In this document: positions 7,396-16,306 of the stretch, piece by piece
Layout: every line of letters begins with the position of its first letter
Numbering within the stretch: the first letter of the stretch is position 1
From: Asinibacterium sp. OR53
GTDB lineage: Bacteria > Bacteroidota > Bacteroidia > Chitinophagales > Chitinophagaceae
Direction of reading: 5' to 3'
Assembly (NCBI RefSeq): GCF_000515315.1
Contig: NZ_KI911562.1
Location: 1,944,501-2,008,500 of the forward strand
DNA length: 64,000 nucleotides
Position numbers and translations under genes: made by a program
The notes under the pieces: model-generated
Seen by the model: only the letters and a program-made list of their open reading frames with translations
Databases searched by the model: none
Told to the model about the DNA's origin: nothing

Positions 7396-9528
7396 ATGCT
7401 TGCTATTGCTTATTATTTCCTGCAAGTGATCGTATGCAGTGCTGTTATGATGGGATATTACTGGCTGGTACTGCGTAATAAACGGTTTCACCAGTACAAC
7501 CGCTTTTATTTGCTGGCCGTAGCGCTTTTATCCTGGACGGTTCCGCTGATCAAAATACAATGGAACAGGCCGCAGGCCAGTAACCAGGATATGATGCGAT
7601 GGTTGTATGTGGTAGCCGATAGCAATTCGGAAATGGAAGAAACGATACAGCATAAAGGCTTTCTGTGGAACTGGGATACAGCAGCAGCACTCTATGTTGC
7701 AGTGGCGGGCCTTATCCTGCTGTTTGCCATCAAAACCCTGATACATTTGTATCGCTTGCTCAAAATGCATTCCTGTCGCAATGTAGAAGATGTTTACCTC
7801 ATCCTTACCCGCGCCAAGGGAACCCCGTTTTCTTTCTTCCGGTATATTTTCTGGAATGAAGACATAGACCTGCGAAGCGAATCAGGTAAACAGATACTAC
7901 AGCACGAATTAACGCATGTGCGCCAAAAACATTCGATAGATAAATTGTTTATGCAATTGGTATTGGTGCTGGGATGGTTTAATCCTTTCTTCTGGCTGCT
8001 GCGCCGCGAAATGGATATGATCCATGAATTCATTGCCGATAAGAAAGCCGTTGTGAATGGCGACACTGCCTCACTGGCGCAGATGCTACTCACAGCCGCT
8101 TACCCGCAACAACATTTTGCACTCACTAATCCATTCTTTTTTTCACCCATTAAAAGGAGGTTACAAATGCTCGCCAACAATAAAAACCCGAGGTTTACCT
8201 ATGTAAGAAGGCTGGTGGTACTGCCGCTGCTGGCTGTAGTAGTAGTGCTCTTTGCTTTTCGTAACAAAGAAAGACATCAAGCCATATCGGTAGAAACCAT
8301 GATAGACAATATGGTGAAAACCATTGTGAACGATGTAAGTAAAATCCCTGTGAAAGGCCTGGAAGATATCTCACCTGTATCGTATACATTGAATAAATCA
8401 TACACCGTTGTGATCGATGCGGGTCATGGCGGACAAGACCGAGGTGCTGTTGGTGCCGACGGATCCATTGAAAAAGACATTGCGTTGGAACTGGCGCAAA
8501 AAATTAAATCCATGAACAGCAATGATCGTGTTAAGATCGTACTTACCAGGGAGAGCGATGTTTTTCAGCCGGTAACAGAAAAAGCGCAACTGGCGAATGC
8601 GCAACATCCCGATCTTTTTATTTCACTGCACTGCGATAACACAGCTTCCACTTCAACCCAAGGCATAGAGCTGTTGATTGCCGGTAAAGAAAAAGCGAAG
8701 GACTACCAGGCCAATTACAGACTGGCCAATTATATGGCGTCTTCACTCGAGGGAGTGAACAAACTCCGCGGCATACAATCCAGCCGCAAGGGCATCTGGG
8801 TATTGCAGGAAGTGAATTGCCCTTCTGTATTGATAGAAGCAGGGTTCATGTCTAACCAGGTAGATATGGCCAACCTGAAGAGCACTGCTTACCAGCAAAA
8901 AATGGCCGGCGCTATATTGACTGGTATCCAGCAATATTTATCGGCTCATGAAAATCAAACCACCTTCATTCCGGTAGATACTACCATAGGAGTGAAAGTA
9001 AAAGATACTGCGGCTCACCCTTTGTTTGTAGTTGACGGAGAAAAAATGGGACGGAAGGGATTGAAAGAATTAAAATTGGAGCCAAATAATATTGACAATA
9101 TTAGTGTTTTAAAAGACGAGGCTGCTTCTGAAAAATATGGTGCGGAAGGCCGAAATGGGGTAATAGAAATAACCACAAAAAATAATCAGAATAAAAAGGT
9201 AAGTAATAGAGCTGATACACTGACCCCTGCTGAGTTTCCGGGAGGTGCTGATGGCTTCTCAAAATACCTGGGGAGAAGTGTAGACGCCAGCATACCGGTT
9301 AAAAAAGGAGCGCCTCCAGGTACTTATAAAGTATTCGTTTCTTTTGTTGTAGACAGGGATGGGAATGTGAGTGATGTCAAAGCTGAGAATGATCCGGGTT
9401 ATGGAACTGCAAACGAAGCGATAAGAGTTGTTGCAAAAGGACCATCTTGGTTACCCGCCATGCAAAATGGAGTAAAAGTAACCAGCAGGTGTAGCCGGAA
9501 AGTTACATTCGTTATTGCAGAAGATTGA
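7396..9528 (+). CDS. BlaR1-like M56 peptidase fused to N-acetylmuramoyl-L-alanine amidase and TonB-type C-terminal domain
   Basis: A 710-residue multidomain protein. Residues 1-290 carry four hydrophobic helices and the M56 zinc site HELTH (170-174) with EFIADKKA (211-218), as in BlaR1/MecR1. Residues 335-517 are an Amidase_3 cell-wall amidase with all expected residues: H344 (AGHGG), E359, H412 (SLHCD) and E481 (IEAGF). Residues 542-596 resemble a TonB-receptor plug repeat (FVVDG, NGVIEITTK). Residues 616-710 resemble the TonB C-terminal domain. In BlaR1 the outward C-terminal part is a penicillin sensor; here an amidase occupies that place, so it may sense or cut peptidoglycan. The sensing role is inference. 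Confidence 0.85.
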   Translation: MLAIAYYFLQVIVCSAVMMGYYWLVLRNKRFHQYNRFYLLAVALLSWTVPLIKIQWNRPQASNQDMMRWLYVVADSNSEMEETIQHKGFLWNWDTAAALYVAVAGLILLFAIKTLIHLYRLLKMHSCRNVEDVYLILTRAKGTPFSFFRYIFWNEDIDLRSESGKQILQHELTHVRQKHSIDKLFMQLVLVLGWFNPFFWLLRREMDMIHEFIADKKAVVNGDTASLAQMLLTAAYPQQHFALTNPFFFSPIKRRLQMLANNKNPRFTYVRRLVVLPLLAVVVVLFAFRNKERHQAISVETMIDNMVKTIVNDVSKIPVKGLEDISPVSYTLNKSYTVVIDAGHGGQDRGAVGADGSIEKDIALELAQKIKSMNSNDRVKIVLTRESDVFQPVTEKAQLANAQHPDLFISLHCDNTASTSTQGIELLIAGKEKAKDYQANYRLANYMASSLEGVNKLRGIQSSRKGIWVLQEVNCPSVLIEAGFMSNQVDMANLKSTAYQQKMAGAILTGIQQYLSAHENQTTFIPVDTTIGVKVKDTAAHPLFVVDGEKMGRKGLKELKLEPNNIDNISVLKDEAASEKYGAEGRNGVIEITTKNNQNKKVSNRADTLTPAEFPGGADGFSKYLGRSVDASIPVKKGAPPGTYKVFVSFVVDRDGNVSDVKAENDPGYGTANEAIRVVAKGPSWLPAMQNGVKVTSRCSRKVTFVIAED

Positions 9529-9544
9529 GCTGGTAATAGCATTT

Positions 9545-11287
9545 TCATTTTTTCTTTTTTCGCTTCTTTGAAGGATGATATATTTCAATAGCTTGTTTGA
9601 TAAGTTGCAATAGTTCCTCTTGCTGAATATTAGCAGGGTCAACAACAGGTTCAGCGAATGCCAGCACTTTCTCTAAAGTGATATCTTTTGTATAAGGCGA
9701 ACCTTTCAATACCGCGCCGAACATGCTTACAGCCGCAGCGAACTGGTAAGCATGTTCGGCTTTTTCAATTGCTATGGGTTGATAAGATGCCGTAAATGCA
9801 TGATGCATAAAAGATGCACTGTCGGGAAGCTGGTAGCGTAAATCAATAGAGGCCAGGTTTTCTGTTGATGAATGAGTAGTTGCCGGTTCTATTTCAAACA
9901 AAGCCATCAGGGCATGTCCACTGCCGATTTCTCCGCCTTCCAATTCGCGGGTGCTATCGTTCAAAGCGGTTCTCTTGTTGTCAAAGCCAATCAGGCGATA
10001 GGTTTTGACAAGGCTGGGATTGAAGCGAACGGTAACCGTTGCATTCTTGGCAACAGCATACAATGTTTGTGTGAATTCGGTTACCAATACTTTTTGTGCT
10101 TCGCCCAAATGATCCAGATAAGCAAAATTGCCATTGCCTTTTTTAGCCAGCACTTCCAGCTTGCTGTCTTTGTAATTGCCCATGCCTACGCCCAGGCAAG
10201 TAAGGTAGATGCCGCTTTTGCGATATTGAACAATCAGGTCTTCCAGCTCTTTTTCCGATGATTGTCCCACGTTGAAATCCCCATCGGTAGCCAGTATCAC
10301 CCTGTTGTTGCCATTGCGCATATAAGTATGCGAAGCCAATGCATAAGCCTGCTGGATGGCTCCGGCACCCGGTGTATCTCCCGCAGCACTCAGCGAATCA
10401 ATGACTGCTTTGATCTTTTTCTTTTCTGCGCCTCCGGTCGGAGCCAGGGCTATACGTACATTACCGCCATAAGTCATGATACTGATGGTATCCTGCGGAC
10501 GTAAATTATCTGCCAATAATTTGAATGCCGACTGCAGCAAAGGCAGCCGGTTGGACTTATCCATCGAGCCGGACACATCGATCAAAAAAACAAGATTGGA
10601 AGGAGGCACGCTGTCAAGTTGCAATTGCGGTGCATGAATATGAAGAAACAGCAGTTGATGTTCCTGCTGCCAGGGGCAGGAAGTAACGGTTGTCTGGCAG
10701 GTAAAGGCACGTGAATTTTCAGCAGCGGGATAACTGAAATAATTGAGCATTTCTTCAATACGGATCGCATGCACGGGCACCCGCATGTTGTTGTGAATGA
10801 AACGGCGGATATTGCTGTAGGAAGCTTTGTCGATGTTCAATGCAAAACCCGTTTCGGGATATTGTGATGCCCGGATAAAACGGTTTTCTACGATGTCGCT
10901 ATAACTCTCGCCCAATACAGCCGCAGGTAAAGCGGTTTCTGTTTGAAGATGGTTGGTGAGAGAGCTGAGCCTGGACCGGTAAAAATTTGCCAGCTCGGGC
11001 TGCATTTTCAAAACGAAGAACTGGGGCTTCCTGGTATCGATGGCAGTACGCAGGGTATCATAACCTTCGTAAGACAATGTGATGGTATCAATGAGCCTGG
11101 AAGAAGGGATGCCAAAGCTGCCCAGGTTGCCGGTATAATATGGATAAGTGCCTGTACTGGCCAGTTGTATGCGTACGCCCTGTAATAAATGCCCCTGCTC
11201 ATCCCTTACTTCACCACGCAGGTAGTTCTGCCCCATAAGCAGGCAGGGAAAAGAACAAGCAAGTAATAACCAGGCGACAGCTTTCAT
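9545..11287 (-). CDS. von Willebrand factor A domain protein (YfbK-type), exported
   Basis: A 580-residue protein with a signal peptide ending LLMGQ. Residues 23-90 are a carboxypeptidase-regulatory-like beta domain (LRGEVRDEQGHLLQGVRIQL). A VWA-adjacent N-terminal domain follows (YPETGFALNIDKASYSNIRRF). The VWA domain holds the MIDAS motif DVSGSMD near residue 240 and ATDGDFNVG near 335. The C-terminal third is the DUF3520-like region of YfbK proteins. It ends with a lysine-rich tail (KKRKKKK). It converges on the M56 gene with a 16-bp gap. Function is unknown; the family is usually envelope-associated. Confidence 0.85.
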   Translation of the reverse strand: MKAVAWLLLACSFPCLLMGQNYLRGEVRDEQGHLLQGVRIQLASTGTYPYYTGNLGSFGIPSSRLIDTITLSYEGYDTLRTAIDTRKPQFFVLKMQPELANFYRSRLSSLTNHLQTETALPAAVLGESYSDIVENRFIRASQYPETGFALNIDKASYSNIRRFIHNNMRVPVHAIRIEEMLNYFSYPAAENSRAFTCQTTVTSCPWQQEHQLLFLHIHAPQLQLDSVPPSNLVFLIDVSGSMDKSNRLPLLQSAFKLLADNLRPQDTISIMTYGGNVRIALAPTGGAEKKKIKAVIDSLSAAGDTPGAGAIQQAYALASHTYMRNGNNRVILATDGDFNVGQSSEKELEDLIVQYRKSGIYLTCLGVGMGNYKDSKLEVLAKKGNGNFAYLDHLGEAQKVLVTEFTQTLYAVAKNATVTVRFNPSLVKTYRLIGFDNKRTALNDSTRELEGGEIGSGHALMALFEIEPATTHSSTENLASIDLRYQLPDSASFMHHAFTASYQPIAIEKAEHAYQFAAAVSMFGAVLKGSPYTKDITLEKVLAFAEPVVDPANIQQEELLQLIKQAIEIYHPSKKRKKKK

Positions 11288-11338
11288 CTGTTTGCATGGA
11301 TTTACTACAATTTACTGAAAAAAACGCGTATTTACACG

Positions 11339-11881
11339 CTAGGCTTCTGTTGCGAGCTGGTATAATTCGCGGATATTCCTGCCCAGACCATCGTAATCGA
11401 GACCATAACCTACCACAAATTTGTTGGGGATGGAAAAACAGCAATAATCAATTTGTATAGGAAATACAGTGGCATCGGGCTTGTGCAGCAGCACTGCAAT
11501 TTTCAAGGAAGCCGGCTGTTGGTTGCGTATCTGTGGCAGGAACTCATTCATGGTCTTGCCGGTATCGATGATATCTTCCAGTATCACTACATGTCTGTCG
11601 GTAATATCGATATCCAGTCCAATAGCCGTGATCACATGCCCGGTAGATTTGGTGCCTTTGTAAGAAGCCAGCTTAATGAAACTGATCTCTGCATCGATAT
11701 GCAGCTCCTTGAACAGGTCGGATGCGAACATGAAGGAACCGTTCAGTATGGCAATGAACAAAGGCTTCTTGCCGGCATAATCCCGGTTCAATTCATCCGC
11801 CAGCGCTTTAATCTTTTCCAGTATCAATGATTCGGGCAGATAAGAAATGAAGGATTTATCGTGAACAGTAATCACTGACAT
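11339..11881 (-). CDS. hpt: hypoxanthine phosphoribosyltransferase
   Basis: A 180-residue type I phosphoribosyltransferase for purine salvage (hypoxanthine/guanine + PRPP to IMP/GMP). The PRPP loop VVILEDIIDTGKTM is near residues 93-106. Supporting blocks are FIAILNGSFMFASDL and FVVGYGLDYDGLGRNI. It lies 6 bp after the glucosaminidase gene's upstream side in a run of minus-strand genes (13629 down to 11339) that may be co-transcribed. Confidence 0.93.
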   Translation of the reverse strand: MSVITVHDKSFISYLPESLILEKIKALADELNRDYAGKKPLFIAILNGSFMFASDLFKELHIDAEISFIKLASYKGTKSTGHVITAIGLDIDITDRHVVILEDIIDTGKTMNEFLPQIRNQQPASLKIAVLLHKPDATVFPIQIDYCCFSIPNKFVVGYGLDYDGLGRNIRELYQLATEA

Positions 11882-11887
11882 AAGCAG

Positions 11888-12976
11888 TTATTTAGAAGCT
11901 TTGGTTGATTTGGCCACAACAGGACCGGCAGCGCGAAGGTTTAATTTCTGGCCAGCAGAAAGCCGGGTATCTTTTTTCAGGTTGTTGTATTCCATCAGGC
12001 TCTCCATCCTTACGCCTTCTTTCTGTGCAATATCATAGAGGCTTTCATTTTCGGACACAATGTGAATGTCGGTAGCGCCTCTTTTCATTTTTCTTTCCAG
12101 GAAGAGTAATCTGTCGGTATCAAGCACATCCATCTCTTTCAGCTCATTGAAATCCAGCAATTTGCCCAGGCTGATATCGTATTGTCCGGCCAAAGCCAGC
12201 AGGGATGTACCTTCTGCGGCGTAGATCACTTTGGTATGGTTGATAGTAAAAATGGTTCCCGCAGGATAATTAGAAGGCTGGACTTTTTTGCTTGTAACAG
12301 TGGAAGCATGTGGTAAGTTTTCTTCTGCATGATCTTCTTCCATTGTTTCCTCTGTTACAGTAGTCTTGGTGGGAGCAAGATTAATAGAACCGGGAACAGC
12401 ATCTTCAGAAACTGCTTTAACAGATGCAGTTGTATTAGAAGCAGGCGTTCCGTTTTTGATCCTGTCGAGGGCTACGAGATTGTATTTGTGCAGATCATAA
12501 TCGTTGATGAGTTTCAGCAGGCGCTGCGGGTAATCGCGCTCTGTGGCATAGCCAGCTTTTTTCAAACCATAAGCCCATCCTGCATCGTCGGTGGGATCGA
12601 GTTTGAAAAGATCGGTATAATAGGGCCTGTTCTTCAGAAAGTCGGAATGATCGCGATAGGATGCTGCAGCAGATGCGTAAACGCGAAAACATTCCCCGCG
12701 CTCATCATCGTCGTGGTAGGTTTTGGGACCAGTCCATTCCGTTTTGCATTTGATGCCGAAATGGTTGTTCGATTTTTGCGCCAGCTCACTTTCGCCGTAA
12801 TCCGATTCCAGTATGCCCTGCGCCAGGGTAATGGATGCCGGCACGCCCGACCGGATCATTTCGGCAATAGCCAGTTCTTTATAAGTATTGATATAAGTCG
12901 TTGCCCTTTCGCTCTGCGACATAGCCGCGTTGAAACATAAGCCCAGACATACCAACAAAATCAGTTTCTTCATCAT
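11888..12976 (-). CDS. exported glucosaminidase (GH73) with LysM domains
   Basis: A 362-residue secreted peptidoglycan hydrolase. A signal peptide ends FNAAMSQ. Residues 25-165 are the glucosaminidase domain (GVPASITLAQGILESDYGESELA, with the catalytic Glu in ILESDYG, and NNHFGIKCK). A Thr/Ser-rich linker is followed by a LysM-like region from about 245 and a LysM at 304-348 (DIHIVSENESLYDIAQKEGV). LysM binds N-acetylglucosamine chains. It lies 2 bp after the O-methyltransferase gene, so the two are probably co-transcribed. Confidence 0.9.
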   Translation of the reverse strand: MMKKLILLVCLGLCFNAAMSQSERATTYINTYKELAIAEMIRSGVPASITLAQGILESDYGESELAQKSNNHFGIKCKTEWTGPKTYHDDDERGECFRVYASAAASYRDHSDFLKNRPYYTDLFKLDPTDDAGWAYGLKKAGYATERDYPQRLLKLINDYDLHKYNLVALDRIKNGTPASNTTASVKAVSEDAVPGSINLAPTKTTVTEETMEEDHAEENLPHASTVTSKKVQPSNYPAGTIFTINHTKVIYAAEGTSLLALAGQYDISLGKLLDFNELKEMDVLDTDRLLFLERKMKRGATDIHIVSENESLYDIAQKEGVRMESLMEYNNLKKDTRLSAGQKLNLRAAGPVVAKSTKASK

Positions 12977-12978
12977 GC

Positions 12979-13617
12979 CTATTTCTTTTTTATAAGGAGC
13001 AAACCATCCCTGACGGTTAATAAAATTTGTTCTGTTCTGGGATCCTGCTTCACATGCTCATTGAAAGCCTGGATCGCTTTGGCATTTTTACCTTTTATGG
13101 GTTCTTCCAATACTTCGCCATGAAAGAGCACATTGTCGGCCAGTATAATGCCGCGGTCGTTCAGGCGGGGAACCACCAGCTCGTAATAATCGATATAGCC
13201 GGTTTTATCTGCATCGATGAACACCAGGTCCCATTTCCTGTCAATCCGGGGTATCAGCTCCAGCGCGTTGCCCGTATGTAAATGTATCTGGTTGCCTTTT
13301 TCACTCCTGGCAAAATACCCACGGGCAGTTTGAGCGTCCTCTTCCCTTAACTCCAGGGTATGCAACTCACCATCTGGCGACAAACCCTGTGCCAGGTAGA
13401 GGCCACTGTAGCCAACGAAAGTCCCTACCTCTAAAACGTATTTGGGACGCAGAATAGTACTGATGAAGGCTAATAATTTTCCCTGCACATGTCCGCTCAG
13501 CATATTCGACTGCGGGTGATTGCGCATGGTAAATTCATTGATCTCCTGCATCAACGCTTCTTCGGGCGATGTATACTGCAGCGCATAAGCATCAACGAGG
13601 GGGGAGATCATATCCAT
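12979..13617 (-). CDS. class I SAM-dependent O-methyltransferase
   Basis: A 212-residue methyltransferase of the caffeoyl-CoA/catechol O-methyltransferase type. The SAM site is EVGTFVGYSGLYLAQGL near residues 61-77. The motif DLVFIDADKTGYIDYYE near 127-143 supplies a metal-binding Asp typical of this cation-dependent family, and ILADNVLFHGEV follows. The natural substrate is not known in Bacteroidota. Confidence 0.9.
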   Translation of the reverse strand: MDMISPLVDAYALQYTSPEEALMQEINEFTMRNHPQSNMLSGHVQGKLLAFISTILRPKYVLEVGTFVGYSGLYLAQGLSPDGELHTLELREEDAQTARGYFARSEKGNQIHLHTGNALELIPRIDRKWDLVFIDADKTGYIDYYELVVPRLNDRGIILADNVLFHGEVLEEPIKGKNAKAIQAFNEHVKQDPRTEQILLTVRDGLLLIKKK

Positions 13618-13628
13618 TGCGCAAATAT

Positions 13629-15086
13629 CTATGCTTTTTGCTTAACAGCAGGGCTTGAAATGAGCCACAGGCCTGTAAAAGTGATCAACCCGTTGATGAT
13701 CAGGAGTTCCAGTCCGATCTCAAAAGAGCCGAAAAGTGCTTTCTGGTATTTGTCAATCACCAGGCATAGCAATGGCGAGAGTATACAAACGAGGGGTACC
13801 AGCCGGTCCTGCACATTTCTTTTGAGCAGTATGCCGAAAGTGAAAAGACCCAGCAGGGGACCATAAGTATAAGCAGCCACTTTCAATATCACGCCGATCA
13901 TACTGCTGCTGTCTACCCACTTGTACACCATTACAAAAAGCAGGAAGAGACAGGCAACGCCCAGGTGTATGCGCTGGCGGATCTTTTTCTTTTGTGCATC
14001 ATTCCAATCGTTACGCCTTTGCATACCCAGGATATCGATACAGAAGGAAGAAGTGAGCGCGGTAATGGCACCATCGGCACTGGGGAACAGGGCCGAGATC
14101 AGTGCGATGATAAAGATCACAGATACCATTTTAGGCATGTGATTCAGGGCAATCGCAGGGAAGAGTGCATCTCCGGTAGCTGTTACCTGTTGCGTTCCGG
14201 CAAACAGGTAGAGGAGTCCGCCGAGGAACAGGAACAAAAAGATCACCACCAGCATGATGAAACCCAGGGTAACCACATTTTTCTGAGAGTCTTTCAATGT
14301 TTTAACCGAAATGTTTTTCTGCATCATTTCCTGGTCCATCCCCGTCATGGTAATGGTAACGAAAGCGCCGGCCAGGATCTGTTTTAAAAAGAAGAACTTG
14401 CTGTGTGGGTCGGTGAAGAAAATCCTGTCATACCCTTTTTCACGCATAGCAGCCAAACTTTCGCCCACACCCAGGTGCAGGTGATTCAGGATATAATAGA
14501 CACAGATCACAAGGCCCAGCAACATGCAGGAGGTCTGCAGTGTATCAGTCCATACAATGGTCTTCACCCCCCCTTCATAAGTGTACAGCAATATCATGGC
14601 CAGTATGATGAGTGTGGTGAGCCAGAAGGGAACATGAAAACTTTCCAGGATGGCATCCTGTAATATTTTTACCACCAGGTATAACCTTGCCGTGGCGCCG
14701 AGGGTGCGTGAAAGGATGAAAAAAGAAGCGCCTGTTTTATAAGATGTGAAACCCAGGCGGCTGCTCAGGTAATTGTAAATAGAAGTGAGGTTGAGCCGGT
14801 AATACAATGGCAATAAAACAAAAGCGATCACTAAATAACCCAGCAGGTAACCCAGGGTGATCTGGAAATAAGCAAACGATTCCCGGGCCACAGCACCGGG
14901 TACGCTTACGAACGTAACACCGCTCAGCGATGTGCCGATCATGCCAAACGCAACCAGCATCCAGTTGCTGTTCCGGTTACCAATAAAAAAAGAATCGTTG
15001 TTGCTGTTCCTGCCGGTGTACCAGGCTACTACCAGCAATATCAAAAAATAACCTATAACAAAAGAAAAGAGCAGAAGGGGAGACAT
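13629..15086 (-). CDS. sodium:solute symporter (SSS family)
   Basis: A 485-residue integral membrane protein with about 13 hydrophobic helices. It begins with the SSS pattern VVAWYTGRNSNNDSFFIGNR, followed by WMLVAFGMIGTSLSGVTFVSVPG, which holds Na+-site residues. GMDQEMMQKNISVKTLKDSQ and FPSADGAITALTSSFCID are also SSS blocks. These proteins couple Na+ entry to uptake of sugars, acids or amino acids. The substrate cannot be told. It is divergent from the LOG-like gene at 15160. Confidence 0.9.
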   Translation of the reverse strand: MSPLLLFSFVIGYFLILLVVAWYTGRNSNNDSFFIGNRNSNWMLVAFGMIGTSLSGVTFVSVPGAVARESFAYFQITLGYLLGYLVIAFVLLPLYYRLNLTSIYNYLSSRLGFTSYKTGASFFILSRTLGATARLYLVVKILQDAILESFHVPFWLTTLIILAMILLYTYEGGVKTIVWTDTLQTSCMLLGLVICVYYILNHLHLGVGESLAAMREKGYDRIFFTDPHSKFFFLKQILAGAFVTITMTGMDQEMMQKNISVKTLKDSQKNVVTLGFIMLVVIFLFLFLGGLLYLFAGTQQVTATGDALFPAIALNHMPKMVSVIFIIALISALFPSADGAITALTSSFCIDILGMQRRNDWNDAQKKKIRQRIHLGVACLFLLFVMVYKWVDSSSMIGVILKVAAYTYGPLLGLFTFGILLKRNVQDRLVPLVCILSPLLCLVIDKYQKALFGSFEIGLELLIINGLITFTGLWLISSPAVKQKA

Positions 15087-15159
15087 CTATATTTGGTTTA
15101 AGTAAAGATAATGCACAAGACTATATCCAATTCTCTTACTTTGTTGACAAAATTGCGGT

Positions 15160-15699
15160 ATGCAGGAGAAGCGAATAGCCGTTTTCTGTGGCTCGAAAAG
15201 CGGATCGGATCCTCTTTTTGAGCAGGATGCGAAAGCGTTGGGCAGGCTTATGGCCGAACGTAATATCACATTGGTGTATGGTGGTGGCAACAAAGGACTG
15301 ATGGCTGCTGTGGCCAATGCCGTTATGGATGGCGGCGGGAAAGTGATCGGTGTAATACCGGAACTCTTACTGACCTGGGAACACCACCACGAAGGGATCA
15401 CAGAATTGCATGTAGTATCCGATATGCACACGCGCAAGAAAATGATGTATGATCTCTGCGATATGGCGGTGGTATTGCCGGGAGGAAATGGTACACTCGA
15501 TGAATTGTTTGAGATGCTTACCTGGAATACTTTACAGATACACAACAAAAAAATAATCCTGCTGAATACAGCAGGATTTTACGATACACTGGTGACACAT
15601 CTTCAAGCCATGTGGCAAAAAGGATTCCTTTATGAGAACTGGCAGGAAAGACTGCTGGTATATGATACTCCCGCAGCGGCCATCAGCGCTTTTTATTGA
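15160..15699 (+). CDS. LOG-like Rossmann-fold protein (TIGR00730 family)
   Basis: A 179-residue protein of the cytokinin riboside 5'-monophosphate phosphoribohydrolase (LOG) family. It has the nucleotide-binding start RIAVFCGSKSGSDP, the segment LVYGGGNKGLMAAVANAV and the active-site motif PGGNGTLDE near residues 106-114. Bacterial members hydrolyse nucleoside monophosphates to the base and ribose phosphate. Its last 17 bp overlap the end of the convergent outer-membrane gene. Confidence 0.9.
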   Translation: MQEKRIAVFCGSKSGSDPLFEQDAKALGRLMAERNITLVYGGGNKGLMAAVANAVMDGGGKVIGVIPELLLTWEHHHEGITELHVVSDMHTRKKMMYDLCDMAVVLPGGNGTLDELFEMLTWNTLQIHNKKIILLNTAGFYDTLVTHLQAMWQKGFLYENWQERLLVYDTPAAAISAFY

Positions 15700-16279
15700 G
15701 ATAAATGCCAAAGCCTGCTCTGAAAACGGGCAGCGGATCATTGTAGCTGTCGCGATAAGGCGAGTTGGCATTTTGCAGCACATCGATCATCAGGGTGATG
15801 TACTGGTATTGCCTGCCAATGATCCTGGCACCGTAACCAACGCCCAGTAACAAACTGGCTGCGTTGAAATGATAGGTAACGCTGGGCTGCGATCCCACTT
15901 TCTGTGAAGAATTGATCCAGTTATATTCGGGCTGTACCTGCAGGTGCAGGAAGCTTACCGGCCATATTCTCAAAAAAGTACCGCCACCGAAATTAAAATT
16001 TCTGTAACGGGTAGGATCATAATCAGATGCATTCTGTGAAAAATAATTGACATTGAAAGCGAGGCCGCAATCAAGCCAGTTATTGATGCTGTAACCAATC
16101 TCCGGGTTCAGTCCCACATTGAATGAACGACTGGCAAACCCGAGGTTGAGGCTGGTGCCCAGAAAGATATTCTCTCTTTTGAATTTTCCTTTTTGTTCTG
16201 TTTCAGTGCTGTCTTGTGCAAAAAGTCCCGCACACAAGAGCAATGTTAAACAGGTGATCAATCCTTTTTTCATCATCAT
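15683..16279 (-). CDS. putative outer-membrane beta-barrel protein
   Basis: A 198-residue protein with a signal peptide ending AGLFAQ. The remainder alternates aromatic and polar residues as in small barrels (FLGTSLNLGFASRSFNVGLN, LHLQVQPEYNW) and ends in VFRAGFGIYLNKKR. No specific family is recognised. The pattern of glycine/aromatic beta strands suggests an OmpA-like or porin-family barrel in the outer membrane. The function is unknown. Confidence 0.65.
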   Translation of the reverse strand: MMMKKGLITCLTLLLCAGLFAQDSTETEQKGKFKRENIFLGTSLNLGFASRSFNVGLNPEIGYSINNWLDCGLAFNVNYFSQNASDYDPTRYRNFNFGGGTFLRIWPVSFLHLQVQPEYNWINSSQKVGSQPSVTYHFNAASLLLGVGYGARIIGRQYQYITLMIDVLQNANSPYRDSYNDPLPVFRAGFGIYLNKKR

Positions 16280-16306
16280 TGGATTTAAGACAAATCTACA
16301 CCTCCT

